Positions 7,715-13,686 of a stretch of 16,663 bases of DNA are shown here, one piece after another. Source of the DNA: Flavobacterium sp. (GTDB lineage: Bacteria; Bacteroidota; Bacteroidia; Flavobacteriales; Flavobacteriaceae); assembly GCA_018062725.1 (NCBI GenBank), contig JAGORP010000036.1, forward strand, positions 1 through 16,663, read 5' to 3'. The notes beneath the pieces were generated by a model that had not been told where the DNA came from, searched no databases, and saw nothing but the letters and a program-made list of their open reading frames with translations. Numbering within the stretch: position 1 is the stretch's first letter; the number at the start of each line of letters is the position of its first letter. The position numbers were made by a program, and so were the translations under genes.

Positions 7715-8455
7715 ATGTCCATAAAATCACAAATTCCCAATATTATCACTTTATTGAATCTTTTTTGCGGCTGTATAGCTGTTGTTTTTGCTTTTCAATA
7801 CGAATATGAATACGCTTTCTTTTTTGTTAGTTTGGGTATTTTTTTTGATTTTTTTGATGGGTTTTTCGCCCGAATGTTCAAAGTTCAAAGTGAATTAGGA
7901 TTGCAATTGGATTCTTTGGCCGATATGGTGACCAGCGGTGTAGCGCCAGGAGTTGTTATGTTTCAGTTGTTGCTTAAATCGTATGGAGAAGCTAAAGTTA
8001 TCAATGTTCATTCGTGGGATAATTCGGTCATGTTACTGCCTTTTTTGGGTTTTATCATCACGTTAGGTGCCTGTTATCGATTGGCCAATTTTAATATCGA
8101 TACGCGTCAAACTGATTCTTTTATCGGCTTGCCAACACCAGCCAATGCCCTTTTTATTATGAGTTTACCTTTGGTTATTCAATATTCTTCTATCGAATTT
8201 ATTACCGCTAATTTGCAATGTGTTCGTGTGCTGTTGGTTATAACGTTGTTAAGCGCTTATGTTATGAATGCTGAAATCCCTCTATTTTCATTGAAAATTA
8301 AGAATTTTACACTTCAAAAAAACGCCTTACAATTGTTCTTTTTGTTGATTTCGGTAGTTTTGATTTTATTTTTTCGCTACTTAGGGATTCCATTAGTAAT
8401 ATTGTTCTATGTGCTACTTTCGGTAATCAATAACTCCTTTTTGAAGAAAGCATAA
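7715..8455 (+). CDS. pssA: CDP-diacylglycerol--serine O-phosphatidyltransferase (phosphatidylserine synthase)
   Basis: This enzyme makes phosphatidylserine from CDP-diacylglycerol and L-serine in the inner membrane, the precursor of phosphatidylethanolamine. The 246-residue protein is strongly hydrophobic, with about six to eight membrane segments. It contains the complete CDP-alcohol phosphotransferase motif DGxxARx8GxxxDxxxD: D48, G49, A52, R53, G62, D66 and D70. The N-terminus SQIPNIITLLNLFCGC and the segment GLPTPANALF are typical of PssA rather than phosphatidylglycerophosphate synthase. Length agrees with type II (membrane) PssA proteins. The stop codon is immediately followed by the ATG of the GH25 gene, so the two are probably cotranscribed. 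Confidence 0.9.
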   Translation: MSIKSQIPNIITLLNLFCGCIAVVFAFQYEYEYAFFFVSLGIFFDFFDGFFARMFKVQSELGLQLDSLADMVTSGVAPGVVMFQLLLKSYGEAKVINVHSWDNSVMLLPFLGFIITLGACYRLANFNIDTRQTDSFIGLPTPANALFIMSLPLVIQYSSIEFITANLQCVRVLLVITLLSAYVMNAEIPLFSLKIKNFTLQKNALQLFFLLISVVLILFFRYLGIPLVILFYVLLSVINNSFLKKA

Positions 8456-9313
8456 ATGGCTGTTAAAAAGAAGATCCAAAAAACCAATAAAAAAGAGCAA
8501 CTTAACAGAAGGAAATCGACCAAAAATACGACTTCCTTTTTCTCTAGCTCGTTGTTTTTTAAGTTGATCATGCTGTTTGGTTTGTGTGTTGTTTTATACA
8601 GCCAAAAGAATGTTTTTAAGCGGTATTTAGGATTTACGACTGATAAAATAACTTATTCGGAAGCACGAGCTATGCCTATAGACAAGGTGTTAGATGTCCA
8701 TATTGAAAAATCATTCGGAATTGACATTTCTGAATACCAAGATAAAATAGATTGGGACGAGATTAAAGAAATTGAGGGTGGTTATCCAATTGAATTTGTA
8801 TTTGTAAGAGCTTCTGTTGGGAATGAACGTGCTGATAAGAAGTTTAAAAAGAACTGGGGCAAGGCCAAAGAAAAAGGGTTTATATGCGGTGCTTATCATT
8901 ACTATCGTCCCAATGAAAATTCGTTGGAGCAAGCTCAAAACTTCATCAAAAACGTGACTTTGGTTGCGGGAGATTTTCCACCTGTTTTGGATATTGAAAA
9001 ACTACCCAAAACACAATCTATAGATCGGCTTAAAGTAGGTTTGAAGCGTTGGTTGGAAACGGTTGAAAAGCATTACGGCGTTAAACCAATTATTTATAGT
9101 AGCGAAAGTTATTATGAAGATTTTTTAAAAGAAGACTTCGAAACCTATCCGTTTTGGATAGCCAATTACACGGCGTTTTATACTGATATTGATGACGAAT
9201 GGTCGATTTGGCAATTTACTGAAAACGGAAAAGTGAACGGAATTAAAACGCCAGTTGACATAAATATCTACAACGGGAACTCTGTTGAATTGAAGGAATT
9301 GTTGATTAAGTAG
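8456..9313 (+). CDS. Membrane-anchored glycoside hydrolase family 25 (lysozyme-like) protein
   Basis: GH25 enzymes cut the beta-1,4 bond between N-acetylmuramic acid and N-acetylglucosamine in peptidoglycan. This 285-residue protein has a very basic N-terminus (residues 2-23, many Lys/Arg), one membrane segment (about 33-49), a short linker and a GH25 domain (about 86-283). Visible family residues are D90 in GIDISEYQ, VRAS (117-120), GAYHYYRP (145-152), the catalytic pair D179 and E181 in PPVLDIEK, IYSS and FWIANY, and IWQFT near the end. The basic start suggests an inside-in type II anchor, placing the hydrolase in the periplasm. The start abuts the pssA stop with no gap. Its role may be wall remodelling; nothing nearby suggests a phage. 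Confidence 0.88.
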   Translation: MAVKKKIQKTNKKEQLNRRKSTKNTTSFFSSSLFFKLIMLFGLCVVLYSQKNVFKRYLGFTTDKITYSEARAMPIDKVLDVHIEKSFGIDISEYQDKIDWDEIKEIEGGYPIEFVFVRASVGNERADKKFKKNWGKAKEKGFICGAYHYYRPNENSLEQAQNFIKNVTLVAGDFPPVLDIEKLPKTQSIDRLKVGLKRWLETVEKHYGVKPIIYSSESYYEDFLKEDFETYPFWIANYTAFYTDIDDEWSIWQFTENGKVNGIKTPVDINIYNGNSVELKELLIK

Positions 9314-9373
9314 TTGTTTTTTAGTAATTTTTAAAATGACGTATAAGTGTCGTATCTAATTCAAACTAAAAAT

Positions 9374-9404
9374 TTGGTGCTTTTTTCTAAAGTAATTAAT
9401 CTTG
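9374..9404 (+). promoter_or_regulatory. Candidate promoter of the HTH/ectodomain gene
   Basis: TTG (9374-9376), a 20-base spacer and TAATCTTG (9397-9404) fit the Bacteroidota pattern TTG-N(17-23)-TAnnTTTG with one mismatch in the -7 box. It lies 17 bases before the ATG at 9422, implying a very short leader. It is found by pattern only. Confidence 0.45.
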
Positions 9405-9421
9405 TCCTAGAAATTTGAATT

Positions 9422-10282
9422 ATGAATCAACCAGAATTAGGAAAAAAGATTGTAGAGTTGCGACTTTCAAAAGGGTTAACCCAAAATGAATTGGCAGATT
9501 TATGCAATGTTAGTTTAAGAACTATTCAGCGTATCGAACTGGCCGAAGTTACTCCACGTAGTTTTACTATAAAATCTATTTTTTCTGTTTTGGACTATGA
9601 TTTTTTTAATTCAAATACCCAATTTGAATATGAAAAGACGTCATCATCTACAAATTGGATAAAAGATTTGTTTAATTTAAAGAAAAACACAATGAAAAAA
9701 TTATCAGTTTTATCTGTTATTTTGATTTTTGCGACTGTCTTATTCACAAAAAGCGAAAGTCATGCTCAAAGTATTAATGGTTGGTTTAAAACAGGGAGCA
9801 AGGCAAAAAGCTATGAGACAGGCTTGAATAGTGCCAAAAGTAAAACAGGTAAAAAGTGTGCATACATTAGATCTATTGATGAAGATATTAAAGGTTTTGG
9901 TACTTTGATGCAAACTTGTGAAGCTAGGTTTTATTTGGGTAAAAGAATTAAGATGATTGGCTATGTGAAAACCGAAAATGTTACTAATTGGTCTGGAATG
10001 TGGTTGCGTGTTGATGGTGTCAATGAGGAAGGTAAGCGTAAAACTCTTAGTTTTGATAATATGAATAATCGACCTATTAAAGGTGATACCGATTGGGTGA
10101 AATGTGAAATTATTTTGAATGTGCCAAGAGATAGTAAAACTTTAAATTATGGAGTTTTGCTTAACGGGAATGGTGAAGTTTATTTTGACAGAATTTCGTT
10201 TGAAGTTTTAGGTGATATTTCAGAAGATATTTCAGAAAAGAAAATTCCAGAGAAACCAGCTAATATAGATTTTGAGGAGTAG
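9422..10282 (+). CDS. XRE-family HTH protein with one membrane segment and an extracytoplasmic carbohydrate-binding-like domain
   Basis: A 286-residue protein with three parts. Residues 1-60 form a Cro/C1-type helix-turn-helix (LRLSKGLTQNELADLCNVSL, then RTIQRIE). Residues 91-116 are a hydrophobic stretch preceded by Met-Lys-Lys and ended by SHAQ, which looks both like a membrane segment and like a signal peptide with a cleavage site. Residues 117-262 form a beta-rich domain (GFGTLMQ, YLGKRIKMIGYVK, WSGMWLRVDG, LSFDNMNNRPIKGDTDW, VYFDRISFEV) resembling galactose-binding-like domains found at the C-terminus of some bacterial regulators. Intact, it would be a one-component membrane regulator sensing a periplasmic ligand. 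The tail has a tandem DISE-DISE from a 12-bp duplication. The gene is monocistronic. Ligand and targets are unknown. Confidence 0.8.
   Translation: MNQPELGKKIVELRLSKGLTQNELADLCNVSLRTIQRIELAEVTPRSFTIKSIFSVLDYDFFNSNTQFEYEKTSSSTNWIKDLFNLKKNTMKKLSVLSVILIFATVLFTKSESHAQSINGWFKTGSKAKSYETGLNSAKSKTGKKCAYIRSIDEDIKGFGTLMQTCEARFYLGKRIKMIGYVKTENVTNWSGMWLRVDGVNEEGKRKTLSFDNMNNRPIKGDTDWVKCEIILNVPRDSKTLNYGVLLNGNGEVYFDRISFEVLGDISEDISEKKIPEKPANIDFEE
10214..10237 (+). repeat. Perfect tandem duplication of GATATTTCAGAA inside the HTH gene
   Basis: Two exact adjacent 12-base copies (10214-10225 and 10226-10237) encode DISE-DISE at residues 265-272. The duplication is in frame and lies in the acidic C-terminal tail, outside the predicted folded domain. 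Confidence 0.95.
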
Positions 10283-10285
10283 TTT

Positions 10286-10370
10286 TTAACCGCAAGGTTC
10301 TCAATTATTTAGGTAAAGTTCGCTAATCTTTGCGTTCATTGCGTTTTAACTTTGGGTACTTTGCGGTTAA
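10286..10370. repeat. 85-bp intergenic element with 10-bp terminal inverted repeats
   Basis: TTAACCGCAA (10286-10295) and TTGCGGTTAA (10361-10370) are perfect inverted repeats bounding an 85-bp segment. The interior repeats related words on the same strand: CTTTGCGTTC, ATTGCGTTTTAAC and CTTTGGGTACTTTGCGG. It fills nearly the whole gap between two convergent genes (stops at 10282 and 10387). It has no coding capacity. It resembles small REP/MITE-like intergenic repeats, possibly doubling as a bidirectional terminator; that identity is inference. Confidence 0.8.
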
Positions 10371-10386
10371 TTAAAAAAATATAATT

Positions 10387-10623
10387 TTATTTTTTCATTT
10401 CTGCTAGATAAACTGTCAATCCAGCTAATAAAAGCAGACCAATTAGAGCTCCAAAAAAACCTAAAACAGCTCTATTGTGGGCGAAATTAATTGTAGATCC
10501 CATCCATTTTGTTCTCTTGTCTACTAACATTCGTGGGTCTTCAGGATTGTTATAAAACATTCCCCATTTCCAATTTTTAGAATCGTTATGCCAGATTTCA
10601 ATTTGTTCTTTTGTAGGTTCCAT
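10387..10623 (-). CDS. Small DUF5808-like single-span membrane protein
   Basis: A 78-residue protein. The soluble N-terminus has the DUF5808-type pattern WHNDSKNWKWGMFYNNPEDPR (W11 to R31) followed by KWMGSTINFAHNRAV, then one membrane segment at about 52-74 (FFGALIGLLLLAGLTVYL) and a short basic end. The function of this family is not known. It starts 26 bases after lptB on the same strand with no promoter visible between, so it is probably the last gene of the lptB transcript. The N-terminal aromatic motif suggests a small ligand- or partner-binding fold on one side of the membrane, but that is a guess. Confidence 0.75.
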   Translation of the reverse strand: MEPTKEQIEIWHNDSKNWKWGMFYNNPEDPRMLVDKRTKWMGSTINFAHNRAVLGFFGALIGLLLLAGLTVYLAEMKK

Positions 10624-10649
10624 TTGGTTGATTATTTAAATGAATTAAA

Positions 10650-11390
10650 CTAAAATTCCAATTTCTTTCTTCTCAATTCAAAGTTTTGTCCTAAGTACAC
10701 ACGACGAACCATTTCGTCTTCCACTAATTCTTCAGGAATACCCGCTTTTAGAATTCCTCCTTCAAACATAAGGTATGTTTTGTCGGTAATTGCTAGTGTT
10801 TCTTGTACGTTATGGTCGGTAATTAAAATGCCAATATTTTTATCTTTAAGTTTGGCAATAATACGTTGAATATCTTCTACTGCCACTGGATCTACTCCTG
10901 CAAATGGTTCGTCTAGAAGGATGAATTTTGGGTCGGTCGCCAAACAACGCGCAATTTCAGTACGGCGGCGTTCTCCTCCTGAAAGTAAATCACCACGATT
11001 GGTGCGAATGTGGTTTAATGAAAACTCATCTATCAACGCTTCCATTTTAGCCTCTTGTTCCGCTTTAGTCAAGTTGGTCAATTGCAAAACACTCATAATA
11101 TTATCTTCAATACTCAATTTTCTAAAAACAGAAGCTTCCTGCGCCAAATAACCAATTCCGTTTTGAGCACGCTTGTACATTGGGAAATCGGTAATATCCA
11201 TGTCATCCAAATAAATATTGCCTGAATTTGGTTTTACCAATCCCACAATCATATAAAAAGAAGTGGTTTTTCCAGCTCCATTTGGACCTAATAAACCTAC
11301 GATTTCCCCTTGGTTTACTTCCACGGAAATCCCTTTTACAACGGTTCTTTTTTTGTATGTTTTTATTAAATTTTCTGCTCTCAGTATCAT
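10650..11390 (-). CDS. lptB: LPS export ABC transporter ATP-binding protein LptB
   Basis: LptB hydrolyses ATP in the LptB2FG complex to extract lipopolysaccharide from the inner membrane and push it along the Lpt bridge to the cell surface. The 246-residue protein is a single nucleotide-binding domain with Walker A GPNGAGKT (35-42), Q-loop Q84 (YLAQEASVFRKLS, the LptB-specific form), signature LSGGERRR (136-143), Walker B FILLDEPFAGVDP (D160, catalytic E161) and H-loop H193. The AQEASVFR and SGGERRRTEIAR segments separate LptB from branched-chain amino-acid importers. There is no membrane domain; LptF/G are not in the window. It precedes the DUF5808 gene and follows a kdsD-tatC-CMD group on the same strand. 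Confidence 0.93.
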   Translation of the reverse strand: MILRAENLIKTYKKRTVVKGISVEVNQGEIVGLLGPNGAGKTTSFYMIVGLVKPNSGNIYLDDMDITDFPMYKRAQNGIGYLAQEASVFRKLSIEDNIMSVLQLTNLTKAEQEAKMEALIDEFSLNHIRTNRGDLLSGGERRRTEIARCLATDPKFILLDEPFAGVDPVAVEDIQRIIAKLKDKNIGILITDHNVQETLAITDKTYLMFEGGILKAGIPEELVEDEMVRRVYLGQNFELRRKKLEF

Positions 11391-11393
11391 GTC

Positions 11394-11448
11394 TGTTGAT
11401 TCGGTTATGTGTTGATTCGGTGATTTGATATTCGCAAATTAACGAATA
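11394..11448. repeat. 12-bp direct repeat and adjacent inverted repeat upstream of lptB
   Basis: TGTTGATTCGGT occurs at 11394-11405 and again at 11410-11421, 16 bp apart start to start, just upstream of the lptB ATG. TATTCG (11429-11434) and CGAATA (11443-11448) form an inverted repeat with an 8-base spacer next to it. They lie in the 87-bp gap between lptB and the upstream minus-strand gene, where an lptB promoter or operator would be. No clean TTG/TAnnTTTG pair was found here. Confidence 0.6.
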
Positions 11449-11477
11449 ACCAAATTAACAAATCCACACATTAACAA

Positions 11478-11831
11478 TTATTTAGTTTCTCCCTCTTCTA
11501 ATGCTTCCCAAAATTCATAGGCTCTGCGTAAATGAGGAATCACAATCGTACCACCCACTAATGTAGCCACACTCATGCTTTCCATCATTTCCGCTTTGGT
11601 TACTCCAAGTTTATAGCTGGTTTCCAAATGGTATTTGATGCAATCGTCACAACGTAAAACAGCAGAAGCTACTAATCCTAATAGTTCTTTTGTTTTTACG
11701 TCTAAGGCACCTTCCATATAGGTGTTGGTATCTAAATTAAAAATACGTTTGATTACTTTATTGTCATCGGCTAACAATTTTTCATTCATTTTAGAACGAT
11801 AATCGTTGAATTCTTTAACTAAGTTGCTCAT
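11478..11831 (-). CDS. Carboxymuconolactone decarboxylase (AhpD-like) family protein
   Basis: A 117-residue, all-helical protein of the CMD/AhpD superfamily. It keeps the redox motif RCDDCIKYHL, that is C61-x-x-C64 and H68, which in AhpD-type members forms a disulfide and proton relay acting on peroxide or peroxiredoxin partners. The surrounding pattern (KTKELLGLVASAVLRC before it; GVTKAEMMESMSVATLVGG after it) and the length are typical of the small single-domain members. The CxxC makes a thiol-redox role more likely than decarboxylation, but the substrate is unknown. Its ATG lies 17 bases inside the 3' end of tatC, indicating coupled translation. Confidence 0.88.
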   Translation of the reverse strand: MSNLVKEFNDYRSKMNEKLLADDNKVIKRIFNLDTNTYMEGALDVKTKELLGLVASAVLRCDDCIKYHLETSYKLGVTKAEMMESMSVATLVGGTIVIPHLRRAYEFWEALEEGETK

Positions 11832-12636
11832 TTTTTTCTTGTCGCTTTACAACGAATTTAGAGATTAATATACTTATTTCATAAATCAGTAACATGGGTA
11901 CCGCTACTGTGATTTGGCTTACTACATCGGGTGGCGTGACAATTGCCGCAATAATTAATACAATTACTACCGCATACTTGCGTGTATTTTGTAAAAATGT
12001 AGGTGTTACCAATCCTAATTTGGTCAGTAAATAGATGATTATCGGTAATTCGAAAAATAAACCTCCTGCGATTACCGATGTTTTAATCATACTGATATAG
12101 GATTCTAAATTGAATTCATTTTTCACCATACTACTTACCGAAAATGTGGCCACAAAATTTACCGACATGGGTACAATGACATAATACCCAAATAAAACCC
12201 CAATAAAAAATAGGAGGGAAGCTGAGAAAATGAAGACTTTGGCATATTTGCGTTCGTTTTCATACAAAGCAGGGCTAATAAATCGCCATAATTCATATAA
12301 AATATAAGGAAAACCTAAAATAAAACCGGCTGTAATACAAGTCCATACAAATACATTGACCTGTCCTTCCATACTAGTGTTTTGTATGATAAAAGGTAAT
12401 TCTTCAATACAAATACTATCGGCAAAACCTAAGTAATGGGAAGCATCACAGAAAAATCGATAGGTCACAAAATCGACTTTTGTAGGGCCAAAAATAATGT
12501 CGTCAAAAACAAAATCGGCCACAAAAAACACCGCTATTGCCAAAATGATAATGGCAATAGAACTACGAACCAATAGCCATCTTAATTCCTCAAGATGGTC
12601 TAAAAATGACATTTCACTTAAATTTTTCTTCGCCAT
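11815..12636 (-). CDS. tatC: Sec-independent protein translocase subunit TatC
   Basis: TatC is the receptor of the twin-arginine translocase, binding signal peptides of folded proteins at the inner membrane. The 273-residue protein shows six membrane segments and the family motifs: FLDHLEELR at 11-19, the FILGFPYILYELWRFISPALYENER segment (about 105-129) with E115 and the conserved P122, and TPPDVVSQ at 234-241. An extended first periplasmic loop (about 50-95) contains C63 and C76, a plausible disulfide. No TatA/B gene lies in the window. One base separates its start from the kdsD stop, and its end overlaps the CMD-family gene by 17 bases, so the three form one tight translational unit. Confidence 0.93.
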   Translation of the reverse strand: MAKKNLSEMSFLDHLEELRWLLVRSSIAIIILAIAVFFVADFVFDDIIFGPTKVDFVTYRFFCDASHYLGFADSICIEELPFIIQNTSMEGQVNVFVWTCITAGFILGFPYILYELWRFISPALYENERKYAKVFIFSASLLFFIGVLFGYYVIVPMSVNFVATFSVSSMVKNEFNLESYISMIKTSVIAGGLFFELPIIIYLLTKLGLVTPTFLQNTRKYAVVIVLIIAAIVTPPDVVSQITVAVPMLLIYEISILISKFVVKRQEKNEQLS

Positions 12637-12637
12637 T

Positions 12638-13603
12638 TTAAATAATTCCTTCTTTTAATATATCGTGAATGTGTAAAATACCTACATATTCTTCTTTGTC
12701 GAAAACTACTAATTGCGTGATAGAAAAATCTTCCATTACGTTAAAAGCGTCTATTACCATAGCGTCTAATTGAACCGTCTTCGGACTTTTAGTCATAATA
12801 TCTTGTGCTGTTAATCCCGAAATTGTTTCGGTTTTGTTCAGCATTCTTCTAATATCACCATCGGTTACAATTCCGGCTAATTTACCGTTTTCCATCACTG
12901 CTGTAACTCCTAAACGCTTTTCGGAAATTTCAACAATTACATCTTTAATCGAAGAATTATGACTAACCATCGGTTTGTGAGTTCGATCTAACATGTCAGT
13001 CACGCGCAGTAGTAATTTTTTGCCTAATGCACCACCTGGATGGTATTTGGCAAAATCAGTACTAGTGAATTCGCGTAATTCCATCAAACAAACCGCCAGT
13101 GCATCTCCCAAAACCAACTGTGCTGTGGTGCTGTTGGTTGGCGCTAGATTGTTTGGGCAGGATTCGTGATCTACATGTGCATTTAAAACCAAATCGGATT
13201 CTTTTCCTAAAAACGAAGTTAAATTGGCAGTCATTCCAATTAACGGATTGCCAAATCGCTTTAAAAGAGGAACCAGAACCTTGATTTCCGGACTGTTACC
13301 GCTTTTTGATATGCAAATAACAACATCGTTAGGTTGAACCATGCCTAAATCCCCATGAATGGCTTCTGAGGCATGTAAGAACATCGCTGGCGTTCCTGTA
13401 GAATTAAAGGTAGCGACCATTTTTTGGGCAATGATGGCACTTTTTCCAATTCCGGTTACGACTAATCTTCCTTTCGATTGAAATATTATTTGTACGGCAT
13501 TTGAAAAATCATCACTTAAAAAGGTTGCGAGCTTAGCGATCGATTCGCTTTCGGATAAAATGGTTTTTTTAGCCGAAGCCAAAATTTTTTCTTTTGATAT
13601 CAA
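12638..13603 (-). CDS. kdsD: D-arabinose-5-phosphate isomerase (KdsD/KpsF/GutQ family), TTG start
   Basis: This enzyme interconverts D-ribulose 5-phosphate and D-arabinose 5-phosphate, the first committed step toward Kdo of lipopolysaccharide. The 321-residue protein has an SIS domain (about 35-170) and two CBS domains (about 205-260 and 267-318). The catalytic set known from E. coli KdsD (K59, E111, E152, H193) maps here with a constant offset of five: K54 in GIGKS, E106 in GNSPE, E147 in DHES and H188 in KYHPGGALG. The start is TTG at 13603: an in-frame stop lies five codons upstream with no ATG between, and the first internal ATG would remove the SIS core. It leads the tatC/CMD-family operon and is divergent from recQ. 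Confidence 0.9.
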   Translation of the reverse strand: MISKEKILASAKKTILSESESIAKLATFLSDDFSNAVQIIFQSKGRLVVTGIGKSAIIAQKMVATFNSTGTPAMFLHASEAIHGDLGMVQPNDVVICISKSGNSPEIKVLVPLLKRFGNPLIGMTANLTSFLGKESDLVLNAHVDHESCPNNLAPTNSTTAQLVLGDALAVCLMELREFTSTDFAKYHPGGALGKKLLLRVTDMLDRTHKPMVSHNSSIKDVIVEISEKRLGVTAVMENGKLAGIVTDGDIRRMLNKTETISGLTAQDIMTKSPKTVQLDAMVIDAFNVMEDFSITQLVVFDKEEYVGILHIHDILKEGII

Positions 13604-13624
13604 AACAGAATAGTTTTAAATTTG
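13594..13624 (+). promoter_or_regulatory. Candidate recQ promoter (TTG-N20-TAAATTTG)
   Basis: TTG at 13594-13596, 20 bases, then TAAATTTG at 13617-13624: an exact match to the Bacteroidota promoter consensus. The -33 element lies within the first codons of kdsD on the other strand. The predicted transcript starts near 13630 and leaves a leader of about 57 bases before recQ. Confidence 0.6.
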
Positions 13625-13657
13625 TGTGTGTAAAAGAAATTTGTATCTTTATGTGTG

Positions 13658-13665
13658 CAAATTTA
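13658..13665 (-). promoter_or_regulatory. Candidate -7 element for kdsD
   Basis: On the minus strand this reads TAAATTTG, an exact TAnnTTTG match, 54 bases before the kdsD TTG. No TTG lies at the usual distance further out (the nearest, 13695-13697, leaves 29 bases), so the -33 half is weak. With the recQ -7 box it forms an inverted repeat of TTAAATTTG. Confidence 0.4.
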
Positions 13666-13686
13666 ATAAAATCCAGTTATTAGAGA

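Noticed and set aside
8456..9313. Phage endolysin and prophage remnant
   Set aside because: The GH25 protein has a membrane anchor, sits in a pssA operon, and no other phage gene is present.
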